DNA of 64,000 nt from Cellulosimicrobium terreum (lineage in GTDB: Bacteria; Actinomycetota; Actinomycetes; Actinomycetales; Cellulomonadaceae), in NCBI GenBank assembly GCA_014803435.1, contig JACYFD010000007.1, positions 1 through 64,000 of the forward strand. Direction: 5' to 3'. Of the stretch, positions 22,802-31,486 are shown one piece after another. Position 1 is the first letter of the stretch. Each line of letters begins with the position of its first letter. The notes under the pieces are model-generated. The model was given only the letters and a program-made list of their open reading frames with translations, did no database searches and had not been told where the DNA came from. The translations under genes and the position numbers were made by a program.

Positions 22802-22996
22802 TCACTTGCCGAGAAGCTTCTTGATCTTCTTGGCGTCAGCGGGGGCGACGACGAGGTCGGCCGAGAGGCGACGCGTCTTCGAGCTCGGCTTGTGCTCGAG
22901 CAGGTGACGCTTGCCGGCCTGCTCACGCATGACCTTGCCGCTGCCGGTGACGCGGAAGCGCTTCTTGGCGCCCGAGTGGGTCTTGTTCTTCGGCAT
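22802..22996 (-). CDS. rpmI: 50S ribosomal protein L35
   Basis: The 64-residue basic protein reads [20 protein letters not shown] through [12 protein letters not shown], typical L35. The ATG has GAGAG upstream, just after a 10-bp hairpin in the infC-rpmI gap. Extension upstream in frame is possible but has no homology. Confidence 0.97.
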   Translation of the reverse strand: MPKNKTHSGAKKRFRVTGSGKVMREQAGKRHLLEHKPSSKTRRLSADLVVAPADAKKIKKLLGK

Positions 22997-23020
22997 GGCT
23001 GCCGTCTCTCCTTGTGTCCG

Positions 23021-23044
23021 GTCGGCCGTCGCGAGACGGCCGAC
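23021..23044 (-). other. 10-bp hairpin between infC and rpmI
   Basis: GTCGGCCGTC and GACGGCCGAC pair perfectly around a four-base loop, 24 bases before the rpmI ATG. It has no T-tract, so it may be a processing or translational element rather than a terminator. Confidence 0.6.
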
Positions 23045-23095
23045 GTGTGCGGGCCGGGCCGGTGGGCCCAACCTCAGAGCAGGGTCGTGCGGTGC

Positions 23096-24178
23096 TCAGC
23101 CCGCCTTGCCGCGCGGGGCGGGCTTCGGCGTGGGTCGCGGAGCGCCAGGCTTGGGGACAGGCCGCGGGGCAGCCGGCGTGGGCGTGCTGGTCACAGGCTT
23201 CGGCGTGCTGGTCGCAGGCTTCGGCGTGCTGGGCGTGGACCTCGGCGCGCTGGTCGCAGGCTTGCTCGTCGCAGGTCTCGGGGTGCTCGACGAGGTGGGC
23301 CGGGACGTGCTCGACGTCGACCTCGTCGCCGGCCTGGGCGCGCTCGACGAGGCAGCCCTGGGCGCCGACGGCGCCGACTTCGTGGCGGGCTTCGTGGCAG
23401 CCGGGGCCGGGCTCGACGTCGGTGCGGCCGGAGCCTGCGCCGCAGGCTCGGCCGAGGCAGCCTCGACGACCGGTGCCGGGGCCGACGCCTGGGTCACCTC
23501 GGGGGCGACCTCGACCGCGGCGGTCTCAGCAGCCGCGACCTCGGTGGCGACCGGTGCCGACGGCTCGTCGCCCGGCTCGGACGGCTTCGACGCAGCGCGC
23601 TGCGCCGACTTCGTCAGCCGCGGCTCCGCCTCCTGCGCACGCTTGCGCTGCTCGCTCTTGGCGTCGGCCTTCTTCTTGACCGGGCCGAGGACCATCGTCA
23701 TGTTGCGCCCGTCCTGCTTGGGCATGGACTCGACGAAGCCGAGCTCCGCGACGTCGTCCGCGAGACGCTGCAGCAGTCGCACACCCATCTCCGGGCGCGA
23801 CTGCTCGCGGCCACGGAACATGATCATGACCTTGACCTTGTCTCCGGCCGTGAGGAAGCGCTCGACGTGGCCCTTCTTGGTGCCGTAGTCGTGCGGGTCG
23901 ATCTTCAGCCGGAAACGGATCTCCTTGAGAACCGTGTTCGCCTGGTTCCGCCGCGCCTCGCGTGCCTTCATGTCCGACTCGTACTTGAACTTGCCGAAGT
24001 CCATGAGCTTGCAGACGGGCGGGCGGGCGTCCGGGGCGACCTCGACCAGGTCGAGGTCGGCGTCCTGGGCAAGGCTCAGGGCAACCTCGGTGCGGACGAC
24101 GCCGACCTGCTCCCCGCCGGGACCGATGAGTCGGACCTCGGGGACGCGGATCCGATCGTTGATGCGAGGCTCGCTGAT
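23096..24178 (-). CDS. infC: Translation initiation factor IF-3 with ATC start and long C-terminal tail
   Basis: IF3 binds the 30S subunit and checks start codons. The N-domain begins [20 protein letters not shown], with no ATG/GTG/TTG before it; AGGAG lies six bases upstream of an ATC codon at 24178, which I take as the start. The C-domain has [19 protein letters not shown] and ends near residue 182. About 180 further residues, rich in Ala, Pro, Ser, Thr and Lys, follow and contain tandem repeats. The usual length is about 180-200, so total 360 is exceptional. First gene of infC-rpmI-rplT. Confidence 0.95.
   Translation of the reverse strand: MSEPRINDRIRVPEVRLIGPGGEQVGVVRTEVALSLAQDADLDLVEVAPDARPPVCKLMDFGKFKYESDMKAREARRNQANTVLKEIRFRLKIDPHDYGTKKGHVERFLTAGDKVKVMIMFRGREQSRPEMGVRLLQRLADDVAELGFVESMPKQDGRNMTMVLGPVKKKADAKSEQRKRAQEAEPRLTKSAQRAASKPSEPGDEPSAPVATEVAAAETAAVEVAPEVTQASAPAPVVEAASAEPAAQAPAAPTSSPAPAATKPATKSAPSAPRAASSSAPRPATRSTSSTSRPTSSSTPRPATSKPATSAPRSTPSTPKPATSTPKPVTSTPTPAAPRPVPKPGAPRPTPKPAPRGKAG
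23181..23264 (-). repeat. 21-bp tandem repeat in the infC tail
   Basis: Four consecutive 21-base units (23181, 23202, 23223, 23244) encode seven-residue Lys-Pro-Ala-Thr-Ser-Thr-Pro-like blocks. The first two differ by one base; the others are more diverged. The units keep the reading frame. Confidence 0.85.
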
Positions 24179-24187
24179 GTGATGCTC

Positions 24188-24280
24188 CTAGGAAGTCGTC
24201 GGTAGACCGCCCAGAACGAGGAAGGCCCCCGTCCCTGAGCGCAGGACGGAGGCCATCACGACGACCAGCACGGTGTTCAC
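24188..24280 (-). CDS. Possible 30-residue leader peptide upstream of infC
   Basis: A GTG at 24280 opens a 30-codon frame, hydrophobic at first (VNTVLVVVMASVL) and ending LVLGGLPTTS. Its TAG stop is part of the AGGAG ribosome site of infC, so translation of the two would interact. Its start lies in one leader hairpin and its body spans the attenuator-like hairpin. No strong Shine-Dalgarno is present, and the reading frame may be chance. Confidence 0.3.
   Translation of the reverse strand: MNTVLVVVMASVLRSGTGAFLVLGGLPTTS
24224..24254 (-). terminator. Attenuator-like hairpin in the infC leader
   Basis: On the minus strand GGCCTCCGTCC pairs with GGACGGGGGCC (one G-U pair) around a short loop, followed by TTCCTCGTT. 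It has the shape of an intrinsic terminator, 46 bases before the infC start. Two further perfect hairpins lie upstream, at 24269-24284 (CACGGT-GAAC-ACCGTG) and 24305-24321 (GAATGCT-TCC-AGCATTC). Confidence 0.6.
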
Positions 24281-24473
24281 CGTGACCAGTCGCGCCGGAC
24301 GAGAGAATGCTGGAAGCATTCCGTCGACCGGACGAAACCCGGCCTCTGTCGCGGCTTGCACCGACTGTCGAGACCCGGGTGGGATGAGATCCACTTGCGC
24401 ACCTGCACGATCGCGAACCCCTCCGAACGAAGTTCGGGAGCAGTGCGAAACCATCCAGGTCGGTCAGCGAGCA

Positions 24474-24479
24474 ATGTTA
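24474..24479 (-). promoter_or_regulatory. -10 box of the infC operon
   Basis: TAACAT preceded by TGC (an extended -10) on the minus strand would start a leader of about 290 bases. No firm -35 is visible. The 407-base interval between infC and the divergent fur-type gene holds this box, the leader hairpins and the fur promoter, and no other gene I can support. Confidence 0.45.
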
Positions 24480-24547
24480 GCAGACATGCACGGTCCCGAG
24501 CGTACGCCGCGAGCGGCCGCTCCCAGCGCGACCTGATCCGATCCATC

Positions 24548-24579
24548 ATTGGAACTGTTCCAGTCTTCATGGGTAAGGT
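24548..24579 (+). promoter_or_regulatory. Operator and -10 of the fur-type gene
   Basis: TGGAAC-T-GTTCCA (24550-24562) is a perfect palindrome, extended to 17 bases with one mismatch. It is followed by TAAGGT at 24574-24579, six bases before the ATG. The palindrome resembles sites used by Fur/PerR-type redox regulators and overlaps the expected -35, suggesting autorepression. The message is probably leaderless. Confidence 0.6.
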
Positions 24580-24585
24580 GCACAC

Positions 24586-25038
24586 ATGGCACGCAGCACC
24601 GCACCGTCCCAGCCCTCCCCGACCGGGCACGCCCGGCACGAGGACGAGCTGCGCGCGCACGGACTGCGCGTCACGGCTGCGCGCCTCGCCGTCCTCGACG
24701 CCGTGGGCCAGCGCCAGCACGCGGACGCGGACACCGTGCTGCGCGCCGTGCGGGACTCCCTCGGCTCCGTCTCCGTCCAGGCCGTCTACGACGTCCTCAA
24801 CACGTTGACCGAGAAGGAGCTCCTGCGCCGGATCGAGCCTGCGGGCCACCCGGCCCGCTACGAACGCCGCCTCGGCGACAACCACCACCACGTGGTGTGC
24901 AGGGACTGCGGCGCCGTCGCCGACGTCGACTGCGCCGTCGGGCACGCACCCTGCCTCTCGCCGAGCACCACGGCCGGGTTCCAGATCGACACCGCCGAGG
25001 TGACGTTCTGGGGCCGTTGCGCCGACTGCGCCGGCTGA
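24586..25038 (+). CDS. Fur-family regulator (FurA/CatR/PerR type)
   Basis: A 150-residue metalloregulator. The winged helix covers [25 protein letters not shown] and [21 protein letters not shown]. The metal region has [12 protein letters not shown] and a C-terminal CADC, giving two CxxC pairs for structural zinc. The gene lies 121 bases upstream of katA in the same direction, the classic pairing of a peroxide-sensing repressor with its catalase. It probably represses itself through the palindrome at its promoter. Peroxide rather than iron sensing is inferred from context. Confidence 0.9.
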   Translation: MARSTAPSQPSPTGHARHEDELRAHGLRVTAARLAVLDAVGQRQHADADTVLRAVRDSLGSVSVQAVYDVLNTLTEKELLRRIEPAGHPARYERRLGDNHHHVVCRDCGAVADVDCAVGHAPCLSPSTTAGFQIDTAEVTFWGRCADCAG

Positions 25039-25159
25039 CACCTCCGCACCGGTCGCCCGTGGTCGACACATCCCGAGCCGGACCGTTTTCTCACGAAGAT
25101 GCGTATATGCCCCCACCGCTGCGGCTACCCGATCCGCAGCACGAAGGAAGGAACACCGC

Positions 25160-26674
25160 ATGACTGCACCGTTCACCACGACGAACGCCGGCGCGCCCGT
25201 CGCGTCCGACGCGCACTCGCAGTCCGTCGGCACCGACGGCCCGATCGTCCTGCACGACCACTATCTCGTCGAGAAGCTCGCCCAGTTCAACCGCGAGCGT
25301 GTGCCGGAGCGCGTCGTGCACGCCAAGGGCGGCGGCGCGTTCGGCACGTTCACGGTGACGAACGACGTCAGCGCGTACACCCGCGCGGCGCTCTTCCAGC
25401 CGGGGGTCTCGACCGAGATGCTCGCCCGCTTCTCGTCGGTCGCCGGTGAGCACGGGTCGCCCGACACGTGGCGCGACCCGCGCGGGTTCGCACTGAAGTT
25501 CTACACGACCGAGGGGAACTACGACCTCGTCGGGAACAACACCCCGGTGTTCTTCCTGCGCGACGGCATCAAGTTCCCCGACTTCATCCGCTCGCAGAAG
25601 CGTCTGCCCGGCTCGAACCTGCGTGACAACGACATGCAGTGGGACTTCTGGTCCCTGTCCCCCGAGTCGGCCCACCAGGTCACGTGGCTCATGGGCGACC
25701 GCGGGCTGCCGTCGAGCTGGCGCCACATGGACGGGTTCGGCTCGCACACCTACCAGTGGATCAACGCCGCGGGCGAGCGGTTCTGGGTCAAGTACCACTT
25801 CACCACCCAGCAGGGCATCGACAACCTGACGGGCGACGAGGCGGCACAGCTCGCCGGCTCGGACGGCGACCACCACATCCGCGACCTGTACGAGCACGTC
25901 GAGGCCGGGGACTTCCCGCGCTGGAACCTCTCGGTCCAGGTCATGCCGTACGAGGACGCCAAGGCGTACCGGTTCAACCCGTTCGACCTCACCAAGGTGT
26001 GGCCGCACGCCGACTACCCGCTCGTCGAGGTCGGCGTCATGGAGCTGAACCGCAACCCGGAGAACTACTTCGCGGAGATCGAGCAGGCGACGTTCGCGCC
26101 GAGCAGCTTCGTGCCCGGCATCGCGGCCAGCCCCGACAAGATGCTGCTCGCGCGGATCTTCTCCTACGCGGACGCGCACCGCTACCGCGTGGGCACCAAC
26201 CACGCCGAGCTCCCGGTGAACGCGCCGCACGCCGCCGCCGACGGTGGTCACTCGTACGCGAAGGACGGCGCGATGCGCTACTCGTTCTCCTCGGCGACCA
26301 CCCCGGTCTACGCGCCCAACAGCCAGGGTGGTGCGCACGCGGACCCGGCGCGCGCCGCCGAGTCCGTGGGCTGGGCGGCCGACGGTGAGCTGACCCGGTC
26401 CGCAGCGACCCTGCACCCGCAGGACGACGACTTCGGCCAGGCCGGCACGCTCTACCGCGAGGTCTTCGACGACGCCGCCCGCGAGCGGTTCCTCGAGACG
26501 ATCACGGGACACGTCGGTGCCGTGCGCAGCGACGAGATCCGCGAGCGCGCGATCGCCTACTGGACGCAGGTCGACGCCGAACTCGGTGCGCTCCTGCGCG
26601 GCGCTCTCGAGGCCGAGGGCGCCCCGGTGGACGCCGGCGAGCCGGGCACGGCGAGCGAGCCCGTCCGGGTCTGA
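25160..26674 (+). CDS. katA: Monofunctional haem catalase
   Basis: Breaks hydrogen peroxide into water and oxygen. The 504-residue small-subunit catalase has the distal His54 in [12 protein letters not shown], Asn127 in [13 protein letters not shown], and the proximal haem ligand Tyr336 in [21 protein letters not shown] lies upstream of the ATG. It follows the Fur-type regulator and ends in a strong hairpin. A TATATG box at about 25106 might be a separate promoter. Confidence 0.96.
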   Translation: MTAPFTTTNAGAPVASDAHSQSVGTDGPIVLHDHYLVEKLAQFNRERVPERVVHAKGGGAFGTFTVTNDVSAYTRAALFQPGVSTEMLARFSSVAGEHGSPDTWRDPRGFALKFYTTEGNYDLVGNNTPVFFLRDGIKFPDFIRSQKRLPGSNLRDNDMQWDFWSLSPESAHQVTWLMGDRGLPSSWRHMDGFGSHTYQWINAAGERFWVKYHFTTQQGIDNLTGDEAAQLAGSDGDHHIRDLYEHVEAGDFPRWNLSVQVMPYEDAKAYRFNPFDLTKVWPHADYPLVEVGVMELNRNPENYFAEIEQATFAPSSFVPGIAASPDKMLLARIFSYADAHRYRVGTNHAELPVNAPHAAADGGHSYAKDGAMRYSFSSATTPVYAPNSQGGAHADPARAAESVGWAADGELTRSAATLHPQDDDFGQAGTLYREVFDDAARERFLETITGHVGAVRSDEIRERAIAYWTQVDAELGALLRGALEAEGAPVDAGEPGTASEPVRV

Positions 26675-26687
26675 CCCGCGTACGTCC

Positions 26688-26723
26688 CGACGGCCGCCAC
26701 CGCTCACCGGGTGGCGGCCGTCG
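26688..26723 (+). terminator. katA terminator hairpin
   Basis: A perfect 14-bp stem (26688-26701 with 26710-26723) with an 8-base loop starts 13 bases after the katA stop. There is no T-tract, as is common in GC-rich actinobacteria. It probably ends the fur-katA transcript before the next gene set. Confidence 0.65.
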
Positions 26724-26766
26724 GTCGTCGCGGTGCCCCGCCCGGCCGGGTGGAAAGATGGCTCCC

Positions 26767-27129
26767 ATGACTACGGAGAACAGCCCGGCCCAGGACACCG
26801 CCGACGACGCCGTGCGCGACATCGCGGACGTCGCCGCCGTCGAGGTCATCACCTCGGCCGCCGTGCACCTGATGAGCGCCGCGGCCGTGAAGTGCGGCCT
26901 GGCGGAGGACGCCGAGGCGCAGGGCCATCTCGACCTCGACGAGGCCCGCAAGCTCATCACCGCGCTCGCCGCGCTCGTGACCGCGAGCGCACCGGACATC
27001 GGCAACCAGCACGCCCGCTCGCTGCGTGACGGTCTGCGCTCGCTCCAGCTCGCGTTCCGCGAGGCGTCGCCGTTCCCCGACGCCCCCGGCGAGGGCCCGG
27101 GCGAGAAGTTCACGGGTCACGTGAGTTGA
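26767..27129 (+). CDS. DUF1844 family protein
   Basis: A 120-residue acidic helical protein of unknown function. The core DVAAVEVITSAAVHLMSAAAVKCGLAEDAEAQ followed by LDLDEARKLITALAALVT matches the DUF1844 family, widespread in actinobacteria. A start nine bases earlier is possible; this ATG is favoured by its distance from GGAAAGA. Its stop overlaps a TTG start as TTGA. Confidence 0.8.
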   Translation: MTTENSPAQDTADDAVRDIADVAAVEVITSAAVHLMSAAAVKCGLAEDAEAQGHLDLDEARKLITALAALVTASAPDIGNQHARSLRDGLRSLQLAFREASPFPDAPGEGPGEKFTGHVS

Positions 27130-27908
27130 ACAACCCTCCATCCGTCCCCGGACGGGACGGCGACCGGGACGGCGCGCACCCCGCGCCGTCGGGCACCGTC
27201 GCGGGTCCGGAGCAGCCCGACGCCGCGTCGTCGGAACCGGCCGAGCAGCCCGACGCCGCATCCCCCGACCCGGCCGAGCCACCGGACGCCGAGCCGCCCG
27301 ATGCCGAGCCGCCCGACCCGGCAGAGACGGGCGGCACGGGAGTCGAGCCCGGCGAGCCCGGCGAGGTCGGCGCGCCGACGCGGCGGCGCCGACGCCGACC
27401 CGGACGGGGTCGGACGGTCGCCGTGGTGCTGCTGTCGGTCGCGCTCGCGGCGTCGCTCGGGGCCGGTGCCTACCTGTGGGTCGCGACCGAGCGGTGGCAG
27501 GAGCACAGCGCGGACTGGGAGGCGGAGGCGAGGTCGCTCGGCGAGGACGTCGCAACCCTGCAGGCCGACCTCGACGGCGTCAACGCGGAGCTCGACGCGA
27601 CGCGCACCCAGCTCACGACGGCGCAGGACCGGATCACCGCGCTCGCGAACGAGAAGGCCCAGCTCGGCGACGAGAACGAGGCCTCGCAGCAGTACCTCGA
27701 CTACCAGAGCCGGGTCTCCGAGGCCGCCGGCACGGTCGCCGCGGCGCTCACGCAGTGCACGACGGCGCAGGCCCAGCTCATCGGCTACCTCGACGACCGC
27801 GACGCGTACGACCCCGACGACCTCGAACGCTTCTCGGACCAGGTCGACGAGCTGTGCCAGGCTGCGGCCGACGCGAACTCCGAGCTCCAGCAGGAGCTGG
27901 AGCAGTGA
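27126..27908 (+). CDS. Single-pass membrane protein with proline-rich tail and coiled coil
   Basis: A 260-residue protein I do not recognise. Residues 1-85 are Pro, Asp and Glu rich with EPPDAEPPDAEPPDPAE repeats. An Arg-rich stop-transfer stretch (RRRRRRPGRGR) precedes a membrane helix at about 96-117. Residues 120-185 form a predicted coiled coil in the outer part, and two cysteines near the C-terminus (TQCTTAQ, ELCQAA) could bond. The TTG start overlaps the DUF1844 stop as TTGA; no ATG or GTG is available. Its stop overlaps the protease start as GTGA. Confidence 0.7.
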   Translation: MNNPPSVPGRDGDRDGAHPAPSGTVAGPEQPDAASSEPAEQPDAASPDPAEPPDAEPPDAEPPDPAETGGTGVEPGEPGEVGAPTRRRRRRPGRGRTVAVVLLSVALAASLGAGAYLWVATERWQEHSADWEAEARSLGEDVATLQADLDGVNAELDATRTQLTTAQDRITALANEKAQLGDENEASQQYLDYQSRVSEAAGTVAAALTQCTTAQAQLIGYLDDRDAYDPDDLERFSDQVDELCQAAADANSELQQELEQ

Positions 27909-28645
27909 GCCGGCAGCGGCTGGGTCGCGTCCTCGTGACCGGGGTGCTGGCCGGCGCCCTGGCCACGGGGTGCGGCGTGCTGCCCGAGCTGCCGCCGGAC
28001 CTGCCCGACACCGTCGTCCCGTCGACCCCTCCTCTGCAGGGCGCGGACGGGTCCGAGGAGCTGTCGCCGGACGGCTTCGACGCCGTGGAACGCATGGCGG
28101 TGCGCATTCGCAACGTCGGGTGCGACGGGCTGTCGACGGGCTCGGGCTTCCCCGTCGACGCGCGCACGCTCATCACCAACAAGCACGTCGTGTCGTCGGC
28201 CCGCACCCTCCAGCTGCTCTCGTACGACGGCCGGGACATCCCCGTCGACACCGTGAGCACCGCCGAGCTGGCGGACCTCGCCGTCGTGCGCACGAGCGAG
28301 GACCTGCCCGCCTACCCGACGCTCGCCGCGAAGGACCCGACGACCGGCGACCCCGTCACCGTCGTCGGCTACCCCGAGGGCGAGCGGCTCACCGTCACCA
28401 ACGGCAGCGTGATCGGGTCGGCGACCGACCCGCTGCACGAGAACCTCGGCGAGGTGCTCGTCACCGACGCCCCCGTCGAGCCGGGCAGCTCCGGGTCGGC
28501 CGCGCTGAACGAGGCCGGGGAGGTCATCGGGGTGGTGTACGCGAAGACGTCGAGCGACCAGAGCCTCCTGGTCCCGGTCAGCACGCTGCGTTCCGTCCTG
28601 GGGGACGAGTCGTCGTTCGTCCCGGTCGCGGAGTGCGTCGACTGA
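27905..28645 (+). CDS. Trypsin-like serine protease, predicted lipoprotein
   Basis: A 246-residue protein with an N-terminal signal ending in LATGC (Cys23), a plausible lipobox. The S1 protease core has catalytic His94 (TNKHVV), Asp124 (LADLAV) and Ser196 (EPGSSGSA). No PDZ domain follows, unlike HtrA. It is probably anchored to the outer face of the membrane. The GTG start overlaps the coiled-coil membrane protein stop, so the two products may act together. Confidence 0.82.
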   Translation: MSRQRLGRVLVTGVLAGALATGCGVLPELPPDLPDTVVPSTPPLQGADGSEELSPDGFDAVERMAVRIRNVGCDGLSTGSGFPVDARTLITNKHVVSSARTLQLLSYDGRDIPVDTVSTAELADLAVVRTSEDLPAYPTLAAKDPTTGDPVTVVGYPEGERLTVTNGSVIGSATDPLHENLGEVLVTDAPVEPGSSGSAALNEAGEVIGVVYAKTSSDQSLLVPVSTLRSVLGDESSFVPVAECVD

Positions 28646-28695
28646 TCCGTCGGTTCGCGCGCGTCCCGGACGGCTGCGGTCTACTCTCGGGACCC

Positions 28696-29211
28696 ATGGG
28701 GACACACGAGAACGAGACCGACGCCGCTGCCGTCGACCCGGCACACATCACGCACGCCGCGCGCGACACGCTGACGGTCCGTCGCGTGTTCGGCGAGGCC
28801 TACGAGCGCGGGGGCACGCTCGTCATCCCGGTGGCCACCGTCTGGGGCGGGACCGGCTCCGGCTGGGGTTCCGGGTCCGGCGAGCTGGCGGGCAAGGGCG
28901 CCGCCGGGCTGCCGCGGTTCCGTCGCGGCGCGTCCGCCGATGCGGACGGCCCGGACGAGGGCACCGGTGACCAGGGCAGCGCACCCGGGTCCGGCAACGC
29001 GGACGGCGAGGCCGGCGGCGAGGGGTCGGGCGGCGGCGGAGGGTTCGGTGTCCGCGTCAAGGCCAAGGGCGTCTTCGTGGTCGACGACGACGGCGTGCGC
29101 TGGCAGCCTGCCCTCGACCTCAACCGCGTCATCCTGGGCGGTCAGGCCGTCGGCGCGGCGATCGGCGTGGCAGCAGCGCTCGCGTGGGCGATCGGTCGGC
29201 TCCGGCGCTGA
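28696..29211 (+). CDS. GerW/YtfJ-family protein
   Basis: A 171-residue protein with the GerW-family pattern: RRVFGEAYERGGTLVIPVATVWGG, a long Gly/Ser/Asp-rich linker, FGVRVKAKGVFVVDDDGVRWQPALDLNRVI and a C-terminal hydrophobic helix (about 145-165) ending in basic residues. In Bacillus the family acts in spore germination; its role in non-sporulating actinobacteria is not known. TACTCT lies eight bases before the ATG. It ends 17 bases from the convergent sseB gene. Confidence 0.78.
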   Translation: MGTHENETDAAAVDPAHITHAARDTLTVRRVFGEAYERGGTLVIPVATVWGGTGSGWGSGSGELAGKGAAGLPRFRRGASADADGPDEGTGDQGSAPGSGNADGEAGGEGSGGGGGFGVRVKAKGVFVVDDDGVRWQPALDLNRVILGGQAVGAAIGVAAALAWAIGRLRR

Positions 29212-29228
29212 TCGTCCGACCGCCGCGC

Positions 29229-29990
29229 TCAGCCGGCGCGACCGACCCTGAGCTCGAGCCCGTCGACCCGCTCCGAGACGATCTCGCTGCGCGCGAGCGC
29301 GGCGTTGACCTGGGCGAGCACCGCGTCGAGGCCGGCGCGGTCCAGTCCGGGATCGATGCGCAGCACCACCGCGACCTCGGCGCTGCGACCGGGCTCGGCC
29401 CACGACCGCGCGAGGTGCGGGATGTCCACGAGCGCCGCCCGGATCGCCAGGTCGACGTCCGGTGCGACCGCCCCGTCCAGCACGGCAGGACGCCAGGTCT
29501 GGCCCTGGGCGAGCGCCCACACGGCAGGCCGTGGCACGAGGACGGTGACCGGGCCGGCCGGGTCGACGACCAGCAGCGCCCAGTCCTCCTTCACGGCAGA
29601 CAGCCCCGCACGGCGCGCGTCCACCGGGACGGGCCTGGCGTCGGGACGCCAGGCCGCCATCGAGGCGACGGAGGTGAAGACCGGCAGCGCCCGGCGGCCG
29701 TCAGGTGCCTGCAGCGCCACGACGCCGGCTGACGCCTCCTTGTCCACGACCTGCCCGTGCTCACCCTCGGCCGACTCCCCCAGCTCGGCAAGGATCGGGA
29801 CGAGGACGCGCGACCGTGCCAGCCGCGCGACGACGTCCGTCAGCGGAGCGGTGCCGGCACGGTGCGACTCCAGCGCGGCGGCGAGCGCCGGGTCTGCGGA
29901 GCCGTCGTCGCCGGCGAAGCCCGACGACGGCGGGAGCGCCTTGCCCCCGGCCCCGGAAGCGGCGGGCTCGGGCGTCGTCGGCGCGGTCAC
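29229..29990 (-). CDS. SseB-domain protein
   Basis: A 253-residue protein with an SseB-like core: [31 protein letters not shown] and [22 protein letters not shown], followed by a C-terminal domain with repeated [19 protein letters not shown]. The function of the family is unclear. About 50 Gly/Ala/Pro-rich residues lead in. The GTG overlaps the priA stop as GTGA, placing it in the histidine operon, a position often seen in Micrococcales. Confidence 0.8.
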   Translation of the reverse strand: MTAPTTPEPAASGAGGKALPPSSGFAGDDGSADPALAAALESHRAGTAPLTDVVARLARSRVLVPILAELGESAEGEHGQVVDKEASAGVVALQAPDGRRALPVFTSVASMAAWRPDARPVPVDARRAGLSAVKEDWALLVVDPAGPVTVLVPRPAVWALAQGQTWRPAVLDGAVAPDVDLAIRAALVDIPHLARSWAEPGRSAEVAVVLRIDPGLDRAGLDAVLAQVNAALARSEIVSERVDGLELRVGRAG

Positions 29991-30718
29991 GGCCGGCCCG
30001 CGACGTCCAGCGCCTGCGGCAGCGTGAACGCGCCCGCATAGAGCGCCTTGCCGACGATCGCGCCCTCGACCCCGGCCGGCACGAGCGCACGCAGCGCCTC
30101 GAGGTCGGCGAGGCTCGAGATCCCGCCCGACGCGACGACGGGTGCGTCCGTGCGTGCCGCCACCTCGCGCAGGAGGTCGAGGTTCGGTCCGCGCAGCGTG
30201 CCGTCCTTGGTCACGTCGGTCAGGACGTAGCGGGAGCAGCCGGCGGTCTCGAGCCGCTCGAGCACCTCCCACAGGTCGCCGCCCTCCTGCGTCCAGCCGC
30301 GAGCGGCGAGCGTCGTGCCGCGCACGTCCAGCCCGACGGCGATCGCGTCACCGTGCTCCGCGATGACCTTCGCGGTCCAGTCGGGGTTCTCGAGCGCCGC
30401 GGTGCCGAGGTTGACGCGCCGGGCCCCGGTCGCGAGCGCGCGCGCGAGCGACGCGTCGTCGCGGATGCCGCCCGAGAGCTCGACCTGGACGTCGAGGCGC
30501 GCGACGACGTCGGCGAGCAGCTCGGCGTTCGAGCCGCGGCCGAACGCGGCGTCGAGGTCCACGAGGTGGATCCACTCGGCACCTCCGGACTGCCAGTCGA
30601 GCGCGGCGGCGAGCGGGTCACCGTACGAGGTCTCGGAGCCTGCCTCGCCCTGGACGAGTCGGACGGCCTGGCCGTCGGCTACGTCGACGGCAGGGAGGAG
30701 CACGAGTCGGTCGGTCAC
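29987..30718 (-). CDS. priA: Phosphoribosyl isomerase A (HisA/TrpF-type)
   Basis: Isomerises ProFAR in histidine synthesis; actinobacterial PriA enzymes also do the TrpF step of tryptophan synthesis. The 243-residue TIM barrel has [39 protein letters not shown] and [13 protein letters not shown]. The GTG at 30718 has GGAG six bases upstream and gives the usual N-terminus; an ATG 12 bases earlier lacks a ribosome site. A 105-base gap with a CTGTCGC/GCGACAG repeat separates it from hisH. Confidence 0.93.
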   Translation of the reverse strand: MTDRLVLLPAVDVADGQAVRLVQGEAGSETSYGDPLAAALDWQSGGAEWIHLVDLDAAFGRGSNAELLADVVARLDVQVELSGGIRDDASLARALATGARRVNLGTAALENPDWTAKVIAEHGDAIAVGLDVRGTTLAARGWTQEGGDLWEVLERLETAGCSRYVLTDVTKDGTLRGPNLDLLREVAARTDAPVVASGGISSLADLEALRALVPAGVEGAIVGKALYAGAFTLPQALDVAGRP

Positions 30719-30823
30719 GGGGTTCTCCATCGGTGTCGGTCGTGGTGGGTCGATCTCGATCATCAGCATGGCGCATCCCTGTCGCGCGCAGGCGATGCGG
30801 GGGCGTGCGACAGAGCGTGGGGG

Positions 30824-31486
30824 TCAGAGCGAACGGACCCAGTTCTCGAGCAGGGTCGCGCCCACGTCGCCGGACTTCTCGGGGTGGAACTGCGTCGCGC
30901 AGAGCGGGCCGTTCTCGACGGCTGCGACGAATCGCCCGCCGTGGTCGGACCAGGTGACGAGCGGGCGTCGGACCGGCGAGTCCGCGGGCAGGTCCTGGCC
31001 CGTCGTGAACGAGCGCGCCGCGTAGGAGTGGACGAAGTAGAAGCGCTCGTCCTCCACCCCGCGGAACAGCGTGCTGCCCGCGGGGACGTCGACGGTGTCC
31101 CAGCCCATGTGCGGCACGACGGGGGCCTCGAGCCGGTCCACGAGCCCGCCCCACTCCCCCAGCCCGTCGGTCAGCGTGCCGTGCTCGTCCCCCTGCTCGA
31201 ACATCACCTGCATGCCGACGCAGATCCCGAGCACCGGGCGTCCGCCGGCCAGGCGTCGCCCGACGATCTCGTGGCCGCGGACGGCCCGCAGCCCGGACAT
31301 CACTGCCGCGAACGCGCCCACGCCGGGCACGACGAGCCCGTCCGCGTCCTGAGCCCGCGACCGGTCCGCGGTGAGCTCGACCTCCGCGCCGACGCGCTCG
31401 AGCGATCGCACGGCCGAGCGGACGTTGCCGAACCCGTAGTCGAGCACGACGACGGAGGGGCGCCGCGCGGACGTCGCGACGCTCAT
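30824..31486 (-). CDS. hisH: Imidazole glycerol phosphate synthase, glutaminase subunit
   Basis: Releases ammonia from glutamine for HisF. The 220-residue class I amidotransferase has VPGVGAF, the nucleophile Cys in GICVGMQ and the His-Glu pair in QFHPEKSG. hisF is not in the window. The ATG overlaps the preceding stop as ATGA. Confidence 0.95.
   Translation of the reverse strand: MSVATSARRPSVVVLDYGFGNVRSAVRSLERVGAEVELTADRSRAQDADGLVVPGVGAFAAVMSGLRAVRGHEIVGRRLAGGRPVLGICVGMQVMFEQGDEHGTLTDGLGEWGGLVDRLEAPVVPHMGWDTVDVPAGSTLFRGVEDERFYFVHSYAARSFTTGQDLPADSPVRRPLVTWSDHGGRFVAAVENGPLCATQFHPEKSGDVGATLLENWVRSL

Noticed and set aside
24188-24454. An 88-residue minus-strand protein upstream of infC
   Set aside because: Most of it precedes or overlaps leader hairpins and lacks a ribosome site; only the last 30 codons are kept as a low-confidence leader peptide.
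25099-25449. Plus-strand frame with cysteines and histidines ([11 protein letters not shown]) upstream of katA
   Set aside because: It runs out of frame through the katA start and gives Arg-rich sequence; katA has a strong ribosome site and full homology.
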